The notes beneath the pieces are model-generated. The model ran no database searches. It saw only the letters and a program-made list of their open reading frames with translations, and was not told where the DNA came from. The translations under genes and the position numbers were made by a program. This document shows positions 28,060-35,606 of a stretch of DNA of 64,000 nt, one piece after another. The stretch is from Secundilactobacillus paracollinoides DSM 15502 = JCM 11969 (GTDB lineage Bacteria; Bacillota; Bacilli; Lactobacillales; Lactobacillaceae). The stretch lies in assembly GCF_001311135.1 (NCBI RefSeq), contig NZ_BBAG01000006.1, positions 1 to 64,000 of the forward strand, written 5' to 3'. Numbering within the stretch: position 1 is the first letter of the stretch; each line of letters starts with the position of its first letter.

Positions 28060-28581
28060 TTAATCCAAATGACTTCTCTTCTGAATGATGGTGATGATAT
28101 TTGATCTGAAAATAACAGTGAGCACCACCACGTAAATCACAAATGTAATGACTTCTTGTACGGTTCGAGTGGTCAGTAGGACTGACCAGTTGATTTGATA
28201 CATGATGTGCAACCATAAACTATTTAACAAGAGATTGAGCCCCATTGTGACAATGAAACTCGAAATCATAATTTTAATGAACGATGGCGTGCGCTGTAAA
28301 AAGATACCGAACACAAGCCCCGTTAAAAAAGCGGTCAGAATGAACCCAGGGAAAAAACCGAACTTAGGGAATAAAATCATGCCAATTGTATACGCAATGG
28401 CTGCGATACTGGCTGTCCAGTAGGGTGAGAAGAGCTGGGCAGTTAAGGCAATGACAATAAAAGCGAAGGACAGTTTCATCGTTTGAAACTGGAGGACAAG
28501 AATACTATTTAAAACAACTTCAATGGCGACAAACATGCTGGCCAAAACGAGCTGTTTCAAGGGTGCAGAGGTGCGGGTCAT
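28060..28581 (-). CDS. folT: Folate ECF transporter S component FolT
   Basis: 173-residue membrane S component with about six helices. FolT-like segments: ALTAQLFSPYWTASIAAIAYTIGMILFP and FFPGFILTAFLTGLVFGIFL. It imports folate with the shared ECF module. No consensus tetrahydrofolate riboswitch is recognisable in the 90 bases upstream. Confidence 0.85.
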   Translation of the reverse strand: MTRTSAPLKQLVLASMFVAIEVVLNSILVLQFQTMKLSFAFIVIALTAQLFSPYWTASIAAIAYTIGMILFPKFGFFPGFILTAFLTGLVFGIFLQRTPSFIKIMISSFIVTMGLNLLLNSLWLHIMYQINWSVLLTTRTVQEVITFVIYVVVLTVIFRSNIITIIQKRSHLD

Positions 28582-28714
28582 TAGTGGGATTTTTCCTTTC
28601 GTGGCTGGGCGTCTAAGCGGGCAAATGAAGAGACCGTTGTAGCATTATTTTCTGAACTGCTTTAGTATAATGGAAATAATGATGATTGAGAAGACCCAGG
28701 AGGTGATGTGACAC

Positions 28715-29159
28715 ATGTTGTATTGTGATACATATGAAATACCAATCGTTGGCCGTTTAACATTGCTGGCAAACGACGACGCATTAGTAGGATTATGGTT
28801 CAATGGTCAGGCACACTTTGCCGCCAACTACGATCTAAGCCAGGCTGAGAAACGTAGCAATGCGATTATTGACACAACGAAACGGTGGCTTGACCGCTAT
28901 TTTGCGGGTGCTTAAAGTGTTGCAGACGATTCCATATGGGCAATCGATGTCTTATCAAGAAGTGGCAAATGAAATCAGCCGTCAAACTGGGCATCGCTCC
29001 TCTGCCAGAGCGGTGGGTGGTGCTGTCGGGAAGAACCCAATTTCAATTATTATTCCTTGTCATCGAGTTTTGGGTAAGAATGGCGCGTTGACTGGGTATG
29101 CAACGGGCACAGATAAGAAGATTGCCTTGATGAAATTAGAGAACATGATTCTCGTTTGA
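28715..29159 (+). pseudogene. ogt: Methylated-DNA-protein cysteine methyltransferase (Ogt) with internal deletion
   Basis: Direct reversal protein for O6-alkylguanine. The N-terminal domain runs from MLYCDTYEIPIVGRLTLL to WLDRYFAGA. The C-terminal active-site domain follows at once in another frame: VLQTIPYGQSMSYQEVA, then active site IIPCHRVLGKNGALTGYATG. In the family about 22 residues (PL...GT.FQ..VW) separate these parts; here they are missing, so about 66-70 bases were lost at about 28912. Unlike the single-base breaks elsewhere, this is a real deletion. The ATG follows GGAGGTGA. Confidence 0.85.
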
Positions 29160-29286
29160 TGAAGTGCAAAATTGAGTTGGATGCCGAAAAGACTTGGGAC
29201 GACGCCCTCAAGCCTTTCCGGTATCGTTCGGTATCGACTCCCATCGACTCATGAGGGAGCCGATACATGTAGAAAGGATCTGTTTC

Positions 29287-29949
29287 ATGACCATCTTCGA
29301 AAAATTCAGCCTCATCGAAAACCCAATCAATCAGACACCAATGGCGAAGTACATGCGCAATCAATTCCCGTTTGCCGGGCTTAAAGCACCAGAACGTAAG
29401 CAACAGTCGCATGATCTGATTCAAGCTAGTAAAAAATTGCGAATCTCAGAGATCTTATCCGGAGTTACCCAGCTTTATCAACGCCCACAACGTGAGTATC
29501 AGTACGTTGCCATTGACATGTGTGTCGCTAATGTCAGGCGATTGTCGTTTGCTGATATCACGCACCTCACCAGATATATTACTGAAAAGTCCTGGTGGGA
29601 CACCGTTGACACATGGCGAAAAGTTTTTGGCCTTTATATCATGCGTCACCCAGAGCAAAAACAAGCCGTCTTTGCGTTGTTTTATCAGAACGCGAATATG
29701 TGGATGCGTCGGGTGTCGATTATTCTACAACTGACTGAAAAAGAGACTCTGGATACGTTGTTGCTGACCAAGGCAATTGAAAACGACCTGAATACGGATG
29801 AATTTTTTATCCAAAAGGCGATTGGCTGGGCATTACGCAATTACAGTAAAATGGATCCTGAATGGGTTAAAAGGTTTATACAGACGCACCAGCTTAGCAA
29901 ACTTGCCCGGCATGAAGGTGCTAAATACCTGACAGGTGTTTCAAATTAG
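29287..29949 (+). CDS. DNA alkylation repair protein, AlkD/AlkC-like HEAT-repeat glycosylase
   Basis: 220 residues, helical HEAT-like repeats (for example TEKSWWDTVDTWRKVFGLYIM, KDEKQAV-type helices, KAIGWALRNYSKMDPEWVKRFI). Family members excise 3-methyladenine or 7-methylguanine. The ATG at 29287 lies 9 bases after AGAAAGGA. It follows ogt in the same direction, so the two form an alkylation-damage repair unit. Confidence 0.85.
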   Translation: MTIFEKFSLIENPINQTPMAKYMRNQFPFAGLKAPERKQQSHDLIQASKKLRISEILSGVTQLYQRPQREYQYVAIDMCVANVRRLSFADITHLTRYITEKSWWDTVDTWRKVFGLYIMRHPEQKQAVFALFYQNANMWMRRVSIILQLTEKETLDTLLLTKAIENDLNTDEFFIQKAIGWALRNYSKMDPEWVKRFIQTHQLSKLARHEGAKYLTGVSN

Positions 29950-30009
29950 TCATCATCTGTGTTAGGGTTAATGGAGTGACTAATCGGTCGAAAAATGGAG
30001 GCAGCACCA

Positions 30010-30327
30010 ATGACACGCGACACCATTATTAATAATATTTTAGCAACACTAAAGACCCGTCAAAACAACGCAAAGGGTGTTCAGACTCGGGAAATGACGT
30101 TTCCAATCACCTTCACGCATGAGCATAAGGAAGCGGCGGGGTGTGCGATTATTCATGTTCAGCCGGATGGCCAATATGAGGTTAAAAGTTTTGATTCCAA
30201 GTACGCTAATGTCGAAGATCCATGGCGGACAATCTACCACGCCGCCCTATATGACTGCGACGAGGACCTTGATGGCCGTGAAAGTCTGATCGATGCGATT
30301 AATGATGGCATGCAGGTTAATTCATAA
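30010..30327 (+). CDS. Hypothetical protein, 105 residues
   Basis: Soluble, mixed charge, starts MTRDTIINNILATLKTRQNN; ends in an acidic segment (YDCDEDLDGRESLIDAIND). The ATG at 30010 has GGAGG 7 bases upstream and a strong terminator follows, so it is a real gene. I recognise no domain. Confidence 0.7.
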   Translation: MTRDTIINNILATLKTRQNNAKGVQTREMTFPITFTHEHKEAAGCAIIHVQPDGQYEVKSFDSKYANVEDPWRTIYHAALYDCDEDLDGRESLIDAINDGMQVNS

Positions 30328-30354
30328 TTGTATATGGTGATAATTTGAAATGAC

Positions 30355-30402
30355 AAAACCGGCTATAAAGTCCTATTCATTAGGATTTATAGCCGGTTTT
30401 TA
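30355..30402 (+). terminator. Terminator after the 105-residue ORF
   Basis: AAACCGGCTATAA pairs with TTATAGCCGGTTT (inner TCCTA/TAGGA stem), then T-run. Confidence 0.9.
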
Positions 30403-30526
30403 TCGATTACTATCAATTGCAAAAATGCATATTTAATCGACCTATTAAGTATAAATTCTCATGAAAATATAACCGCTTTCGGCCTGAATCAGTGCTATCC
30501 TAAATCACTGGAAAGGACTGACAAAA

Positions 30527-30817
30527 TTGCCTGAAAGTGCAGTAGCATCACGTGTACCCGTAGTACCAATGACGAGCTGGAAAAAACTAGCTCATCAGTA
30601 TGATATCGAGGAACTCCCTGAAACCTGGAGCGCCACCAGCAAGCGTCTTTGCCGGCAACGCAACATTGGTTATATCGAAACGTTCAACGATCTAAAAGAG
30701 ATTTATTACACGCTGATCGATAACGAATTTTTACAGGATATCGTGCGCTACCATCCTGAACAAGTCCACACTTACTGGGTTGATGATTTAGCACAGTATG
30801 TGTTTATTACCGAATAG
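30527..30817 (+). CDS. Hypothetical protein, 96 residues
   Basis: Starts at TTG, 8 bases after GAAAGGA. The sequence contains TWSATSKRLCRQRNIGYIETFNDLKEIYYTL and an acidic end. No signal peptide or membrane segment is visible. Start codon, ribosome site and following terminator support expression. I do not recognise the family. Confidence 0.65.
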   Translation: MPESAVASRVPVVPMTSWKKLAHQYDIEELPETWSATSKRLCRQRNIGYIETFNDLKEIYYTLIDNEFLQDIVRYHPEQVHTYWVDDLAQYVFITE

Positions 30818-30840
30818 TATTTTTGATTAAAATGATAACG

Positions 30841-30886
30841 GCGCGTTTAACTGCTGATGAATGGCAGTTAACGCGTTGTTTTTGAT
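30841..30886 (+). terminator. Terminator after the 96-residue ORF
   Basis: GCGTTTAACTGC pairs with GCAGTTAACGCG followed by TTGTTTTTG. Confidence 0.8.
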
Positions 30887-30896
30887 TTTTTTGGAG

Positions 30897-30940
30897 GTTT
30901 TCTCTGTTATATTGCGGAAACGCGTTTCAAAAGGGCCCCT
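30897..30940 (-). repeat. Half of a palindromic repeat (right end, reversed)
   Basis: The 30 bases 30897-30926 are identical to 31474-31503, so this end is duplicated on both sides of the structured RNA element. The shared text includes TTATATTGCGGAAACGCGTT. Confidence 0.75.
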
Positions 30941-30944
30941 TCGA

Positions 30945-30973
30945 TTGTCGCGTTAGTTACATAACGCTAATAT
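30945..30973 (+). promoter_or_regulatory. Promoter in front of structured RNA copy A
   Basis: TTGTCG (30945-30950), 17-base spacer, TAATAT (30968-30973). The conserved RNA element begins one base later at CCGCTTCG. The second copy has TAAAAT at the same place, which supports plus-strand transcription. Confidence 0.55.
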
Positions 30974-30974
30974 A

Positions 30975-31427
30975 CCGCTTCGTTCCAGCGTTTGGCCCTG
31001 CAGGCTGAGGTGGAGTTGCTCCGGCAAAGCCGAATGATTCCACTACGCTACGATTCTGGCAGTGGTCGTTGCAGCTAGTAAGCATTCAAAGATGGTATCA
31101 CGAAACCTCTATATTAATCGTTACTGGTGACTGACACATCATAAGAAGCATTGCTGTTAATAGCCTTACTAGCAGTCGAGGGCGGATTCTCTGCGAACTA
31201 GTTTTAATGTAATTGTGATGCTTAACTAGTGATAAAAAGGTAGCTCAACGTTAGTGGAATACAGCAATTTGGCACGGAGCTGTGGTGTCGAGATGACTTG
31301 GCGAGGGTTCTTTCCTCGCTTAGTCATCTGCGAGACGATGGAGATCCATTCGAGAGTTGCGCAGCAGAAATCGAATTAGCTTCATCGCGAGCCACTACGC
31401 GGAGTGCCAAATTGCGGAATGCAACGG
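30975..31427 (+). ncRNA. Candidate large structured RNA, copy A (about 450 nt)
   Basis: No protein-coding frame. The terminal helix is CCGCTTCGTTCC (30975-30986) with GGAATGCAACGG (31416-31427). Inside lie ATTCCACT/AGTGGAAT, ACTAGTT (31197-31203)/AACTAGT (31224-31230), a 12-bp helix GCAATTTGGCAC (31264-31275)/GTGCCAAATTGC (31404-31415), and within that a variable hairpin (31292-31328), GATG/CATC and ATTCGA/TCGAAT. Copy B at 53859-54401 keeps the pairings with different bases. Very conserved unpaired parts are AGCAGTCGAGGGCGGATTCT and TGCGCAGCAGAAATCGA. Size recalls ROOL or GOLLD RNAs, but I cannot test that. The strand is inferred from the promoter. Confidence 0.75.
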
Positions 31428-31439
31428 ACTATCACTGAA

Positions 31440-31552
31440 AAGTCCGCCCCCTAGGCTTCTTCCACGCTCTGTTGTTTTCTCTGTTATATTGCGGAAACGC
31501 GTTCCGAAAGGCAGGGGGCTGCTACGTAAGGGACTTCTTCCACGCTCTACAA
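31440..31552 (-). repeat. Palindromic repeat ends flanking structured RNA copy A
   Basis: Bases 31443-31473 match the left end of the repeat family (reverse of AGAGCGTGGAAGAAGCC), and 31474-31552 is a second, shortened reversed copy lacking the central hairpin. With 30897-30940 this means copy A sits where the central palindrome of a repeat would be. Confidence 0.65.
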
Positions 31553-32469
31553 CTTCCAAAACCACTGCGCCACACCCATAAAGATCGGGATAGTTACCAG
31601 TGAACACAGCGTTGTTAAACCGACCACCGTGGTACTGAACAGGTAATTTTTCTTGAACGTTTTACTGAAGATGGCCATCAGAGCTGCCACCGGCGTTGCT
31701 TGCCCCAGCAAGATTACTTCCTTGACCAGCATTAAGTTGTTTGGCACAGCTTCAGCATGATCATCACAATCAGTGGGGCGATAATCAGCCTGGCACCCAC
31801 AGCTTCGTACAAATCGCGGCTCTTCAGCGCATTACGAATGTCACCTTCTGCAAGGTAACAGCCCATCGCAATCATGACCAGCGGCAGGTTCATATTGGCA
31901 AGGTCGGATACGGCGGTGCCCAGTACGTGTGGCAGTTGCACACCTGTGAAGGCGAAAATCAGGCCGAAAACTAGTGCTAAAATGGCGGGATTAACCACTA
32001 ACTTTTTCAACTGAATCGTGCGCCGGTCGCCCGAAATCATATAGATTCCATAAGTCCACAGTGAAAAGTTCGACACCCCAACGAAAATACTCATGTAAAA
32101 CACACTGCCAGTTCCAAGAACGGCTTTCGAGAGCGGCAGACCAATAAAGCCAAGGTTTGCAAAAATCAACGCAAATCGTACCAGCATTTGACTTGGTTTA
32201 CGAAAGAGCAATTTAGCGATAACGATGGTGACCAGCATCATGATGACCAGCAGCACCAAAATATCCAGACCATCCATGAGTTGCGACGATTTTAATTTAC
32301 CGATAAAGGAATTCAGCAACAGGGCTGGATTTGATATGTAAATGACCACGTTTGAAATCTGCTGACTCCCATTTTCATCGATCAGGCCAACACGAAAACA
32401 CAGAAAACCGATCAGCATGATCAAAAACATAATCATGGTCTGACCGAAAATGACACTTACGATTGCCAA
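31547..32469 (-). pseudogene. AEC-family transporter (malate permease/auxin efflux carrier-like), frameshifted
   Basis: About 310-residue membrane carrier with ten hydrophobic segments; family exporters move malate or other organic acids. N-terminal part to LKL at about 31748; then VPNNLMLVKEVILLGQATPVAALMAIFSK in another frame, the conserved C-terminal half. A lost T (CTT to CT) at about 31748 explains the break. The TTG at 32469 is preferred because AAGAAGGA lies 6 bases upstream. Confidence 0.8.
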
Positions 32470-32627
32470 GATAGTTCCTTCTTTCAATTCTCAATACTTT
32501 ACATTATAGAACGAAGTGACGATGGAATTGTATAATTAATTAAAACGGCAGATAGTGGCGCTATTCATTCTGCCGGTGACACCACGTTGTCGCAATGAAA
32601 GCCAGTACTAAACACTCGACGAAAACA

Positions 32628-32672
32628 AAAAAAGCCCACCTGATCAGTGTCATGAAACACAGTTCAGGTGGG
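32628..32672 (-). terminator. Terminator of the ribosomal protein operon
   Basis: Minus strand CCCACCTGA...TCAGGTGGG followed by CTTTTTTTG. Confidence 0.85.
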
Positions 32673-32680
32673 TGATTCGG

Positions 32681-32845
32681 TTACAAAACCTTGCGACCAT
32701 TATAATACCCGTTATCAGAAACATGGTGGCTCAGTGTATAGGCTTGGGCCTTTTCGTCCCAATGAATCGCGGGGGTGGTCAATTTTTGGTTGGCGCGTCG
32801 GGACCGTTTCTTGGTCTTAGACGTGCGTCGTGCTGGTACTGCCAT
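32681..32845 (-). CDS. rpmF: Ribosomal protein L32, zinc-free form
   Basis: 54 residues: [17 protein letters not shown] at the N-terminus and [10 protein letters not shown] at the end. The CxxC pairs of the zinc-binding form are absent. AGGAGG precedes the ATG. It is the last gene of a three-gene unit behind a Zur-box-like palindrome, so it probably replaces the zinc form when zinc is scarce. Confidence 0.92.
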   Translation of the reverse strand: MAVPARRTSKTKKRSRRANQKLTTPAIHWDEKAQAYTLSHHVSDNGYYNGRKVL

Positions 32846-32856
32846 CGGTGGGCCTC

Positions 32857-32976
32857 CTACTTAGTGTTGGCTTGTTGGCGCTTGAAATCATTGATGATCT
32901 TCTTTGCGCGACTGCGGGTCTTGGCGTTGCTGCTCTTTAGACGACGGTATGCACTTGCTAAATCTGTTTTTTCCAT
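32857..32976 (-). CDS. Small basic protein, 39 residues
   Basis: [16 protein letters not shown]... with many Lys/Arg and no cysteine, preceded by AAGGAG, between rpmG and rpmF in the same operon and only 11 bases from the latter. Predicted helical. The context suggests a ribosome-associated or zinc-stress role; I know no family for it. Confidence 0.7.
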   Translation of the reverse strand: MEKTDLASAYRRLKSSNAKTRSRAKKIINDFKRQQANTK

Positions 32977-32990
32977 AGTTTTGTTGCTCC

Positions 32991-33143
32991 TTATCTGCTG
33001 ATTTCCCGAAAAACGACTGGGCGGCGTAACTTTGGTGAATACTTACGCAGCTCAAGTTTTTCTGGGGTGTTTTGCACATTTTTACTTGTGAGGTAGAGGC
33101 GTTCGTGGGTTTCCGGTGCCTCTAAAATAATGTTTTTTCTCAT
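32991..33143 (-). CDS. rpmG: Ribosomal protein L33, zinc-free form
   Basis: 50 residues: [22 protein letters not shown] and [19 protein letters not shown]. Both cysteine pairs of the zinc form are replaced (C-minus type). GGAG lies before the ATG. First gene of the unit under the Zur-box-like site. Confidence 0.92.
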   Translation of the reverse strand: MRKNIILEAPETHERLYLTSKNVQNTPEKLELRKYSPKLRRPVVFREISR

Positions 33144-33156
33144 TGATTTTCTCCTA

Positions 33157-33177
33157 TACAGTAATCATTACGATTGA
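33157..33177. promoter_or_regulatory. Zur-box-like operator
   Basis: AGTAATCATTACGATT fits the Firmicutes Zur box (TCGTAATNATTACGA) with one changed base in the left arm; 14 bases before rpmG. Confidence 0.75.
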
Positions 33178-33290
33178 CATCATACCGAATTATTTGGCTA
33201 AGTGCAAGAAATTGTCTTTCCTATTTTCATGACGGTCACGATGAATGAAAATAGGGCGTTGACTATTCCCAACAATCGCGCTACGATATA

Positions 33291-33312
33291 TTTCGTTAGT
33301 CTACTAACGAAA
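33291..33312. promoter_or_regulatory. Perfect palindromic operator of the efflux-MarR operon
   Basis: TTTCGTTAGT and ACTAACGAAA are exact inverted arms separated by CT, directly after a -10-like GATATA and 15 bases before the efflux gene. A MarR gene ends the operon, so autorepression is likely. Confidence 0.75.
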
Positions 33313-33326
33313 TGAGGATGATAAAA

Positions 33327-34736
33327 ATGCAAGCAACAACCAAAACACAAAAAATTGACCCGAAAGTCATTGCGGCAGTGATTGCCACTGGATTGATGTC
33401 TTTTTGCGGGGTCATTGTTGAAACGTCAATGAACGTGACGTTCCCGACACTGATGAAACAGTTCAACGTCACGACTAGTACGGTGCAGTGGATGACCACG
33501 GGCTATCTGCTGACGGTGGCCATTATTGTCCCGTTGTCAGCGACGCTTAAGCGACGATTTAAAACGAAATCCCTCTTTATTACAGCGAACCTGTTGTTTA
33601 TGGCGGGTGTGCTGATCGATGCGACCGCACCGGCATTTTCGTTGTTGCTCTTTGGCAGAATCATTCAGGGGCTGGGTACTGGGATCGCGTTACCGCTCAT
33701 GTTTAACATTATTTTGGAACAGGTGCCCATTAGCAAACGCGGCCTGATGATGGGGGTCGGCACCCTGATTACCGCAGTTGCGCCCGCGATTGGCCCAACC
33801 TTTGGCGGCATCGTTGCGAACGTGCTCGGCTGGCGGTTTGTCTTCATTATTCTGTGGCCGCTGCTTTTGATTTCTTTGGTGATCGGCATGCTGACAATCT
33901 CGCAGAAGAGTGCGATTCAAAAGGTGCGTTTAGATGGCATCAGTGTGGTCTTGATCATGGTCACGTTTATCGGTCTGATTGTCGGCTTCAGCAATATTGG
34001 CAACGGCCATTTTCTGAGTTTGAGTGTCGGTGGTGCTTTGCTGATTGGTGTCCTGGGCGTGATCGGTCTCGTCTACCGATCGATGCACATCACTGACCCG
34101 GTGATTGATCTGCGCGTTATCACCACCGGCCGATTCGGCGGTCACGTGCTGGCGTTCTTTTTACTCCAGCTGATTTCGCTTGGGATGTCGTTTCTGCTGC
34201 CAAACTACATTCAACTGGTCAATGGGTCAACGTCGACGATTGCTGGATTGGTCGTGCTTCCGGGGGCCGCATTAGGTGCAGCGCTAGCCCCAATCAGTGG
34301 TCGGATCCTCGACAATTTCGGTGCCCGTAAGCCAATTCTGTTGGGCTGCGGACTCGTGCTGGTCTGTTTGGTAATTTTCACGATTGTGGCACAAAACATG
34401 AGCAATGTCGTCATTATAAGTGTATATTTAGGCTACATGTTTGGCATTGGGCTGAGTTTCGGGAACATCATGACCAGCGGACTTGCGGAATTGAGCGCGC
34501 AGCAGCAAAGTGACGGCAACGCTGTCTTAAATACGCTGCAACAGTTTGCTGGGGCAACTGGGACGTCGATCGTGTCGGCCATTGTGGCGGCCAGCCAGTC
34601 TGGGCAAGGATCGCAGGCACAGTTGACGGCCGTTGGTACGCAACACGCGCTGATGGCGCTGACGCTCGCGATGGTCGTGGCAGTGATTGCGTTGTTTCGG
34701 TCGGTTCGGGTGTCAAAAATGCAAACAGTAAATTAG
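33327..34736 (+). CDS. MFS multidrug efflux transporter, DHA2 family
   Basis: 469 residues, about 14 hydrophobic segments; the DHA2 motif region CGVIVETSMNVTFPTLMKQF and GRIIQGLGTGIALPLMF are plain. The ATG at 33327 follows GAGGATGA; an upstream in-frame ATG (33312) lies within the operator. It is a paralogue of the pump at 14906. The MarR gene follows after 18 bases. Confidence 0.87.
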   Translation: MQATTKTQKIDPKVIAAVIATGLMSFCGVIVETSMNVTFPTLMKQFNVTTSTVQWMTTGYLLTVAIIVPLSATLKRRFKTKSLFITANLLFMAGVLIDATAPAFSLLLFGRIIQGLGTGIALPLMFNIILEQVPISKRGLMMGVGTLITAVAPAIGPTFGGIVANVLGWRFVFIILWPLLLISLVIGMLTISQKSAIQKVRLDGISVVLIMVTFIGLIVGFSNIGNGHFLSLSVGGALLIGVLGVIGLVYRSMHITDPVIDLRVITTGRFGGHVLAFFLLQLISLGMSFLLPNYIQLVNGSTSTIAGLVVLPGAALGAALAPISGRILDNFGARKPILLGCGLVLVCLVIFTIVAQNMSNVVIISVYLGYMFGIGLSFGNIMTSGLAELSAQQQSDGNAVLNTLQQFAGATGTSIVSAIVAASQSGQGSQAQLTAVGTQHALMALTLAMVVAVIALFRSVRVSKMQTVN

Positions 34737-34754
34737 CAGAAACTAGGTAAAAAC

Positions 34755-35177
34755 ATGGCATCTAATTTTGGTGTGTTAATTAAACGGGCAGCTAACGATC
34801 AGGATAAGGCAATGGACGCCTACGCGCGGCAGTTTGATCTGACGGGTGTTCAAATGTCGATGATTGATTTTTTGGGGCGCCGGTCAAACGATATTGTGCT
34901 CCAACGTGATATTGAAGCAGAATTCAACATTCAGCGCTCCACGGCAACCGTGTTGCTGCAACGGATGGAGCGCAAGGGCCTCGTCGTGCGGCAATCAGCA
35001 GCAAGCGATGCCCGGCAAAAACAGGTGATGCTGACGCAGAAGGCAGTGGAACTTAAGCAGCACGTAAAGGACTATATCGACCAGCAACAGGCAAAGATTG
35101 AAGCGCAATTTTCAGAGGAAGATTTAGCCACGTTTAATCAGGTACTTCAGTTTTGGATTGAGGAGAATGCAAAGTAG
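34755..35177 (+). CDS. MarR-family transcriptional regulator
   Basis: 140 residues with the MarR winged helix: LTGVQMSMIDFLGRR, DIEAEFNIQRSTATVLLQRMERKGLVVR and the wing SDARQKQVMLT. It probably represses its own operon through the palindrome at 33291-33312 and releases it when an effluxed compound binds. Its stop codon TAG merges with the left end of a palindromic repeat. Confidence 0.9.
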   Translation: MASNFGVLIKRAANDQDKAMDAYARQFDLTGVQMSMIDFLGRRSNDIVLQRDIEAEFNIQRSTATVLLQRMERKGLVVRQSAASDARQKQVMLTQKAVELKQHVKDYIDQQQAKIEAQFSEEDLATFNQVLQFWIEENAK

Positions 35178-35410
35178 AGTGTGAAGGAAAACGGTAGGAA
35201 GCGGAGTGTAAGTTAACTCTGGCAGAAATGCCCGAACTTGGCATTTTTGCCAGAGTTGGCTTACACGCAGCTTTCTGTTTTCCGAAACACGTTTCGGCAC
35301 GGTAACAGAGAAAGCCAAAAGGCAGAAATGCCCGAACTTGGCATTTGTACCAGAGTTGGCTTACACGCAGCTTTCTTTTCCAAAACACGACTCAGCACGG
35401 CAAAAAGCGA
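35178..35410 (+). repeat. Tandem pair of palindromic repeats
   Basis: Left end AGTGTGAAGG; first central hairpin GTAAGTTAACTCTGGCA... with TGCCAGAGTTGGCTTAC; conserved right end AACACGTTTCGGCACGG; then a second right half with the same hairpin (TACCAGAGTTGG). Confidence 0.8.
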
Positions 35411-35544
35411 GACTTTTAAACGCAACCCATAATTAATCAAACAAATAGGCGCCAACTAAACCCAAAATTTCGGGCAATAGTTGCGCCTATTTACATAGTT
35501 AAAAACAATTGAGTATCTTTTTTTATTTTTTTAAGCATTATCTC

Positions 35545-35575
35545 TTGCCTTCAAGTGCACTTGAAGGACTATTCT
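35545..35575 (+). promoter_or_regulatory. MerR-type promoter/operator
   Basis: TTGCCT (35545-35550), 19-base spacer, TATTCT (35570-35575). The perfect 20-base palindrome CCTTCAAGTGCACTTGAAGG fills the spacer. The long spacer with a central dyad is the mark of MerR-activated promoters. No merR gene is adjacent. Confidence 0.75.
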
Positions 35576-35606
35576 TGAGAAGAATTAAGAAAGGAAGTTT
35601 TAAAAC

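Noticed and set aside
28582-28714. Possible tetrahydrofolate riboswitch before folT.
   Set aside because: The consensus segments are not recognisable, so the idea is not supported.
31357-31607. Short ORFs on both strands across the 3' end of RNA copy A.
   Set aside because: They cross the conserved RNA helices and repeat ends; codons are not conserved with copy B.
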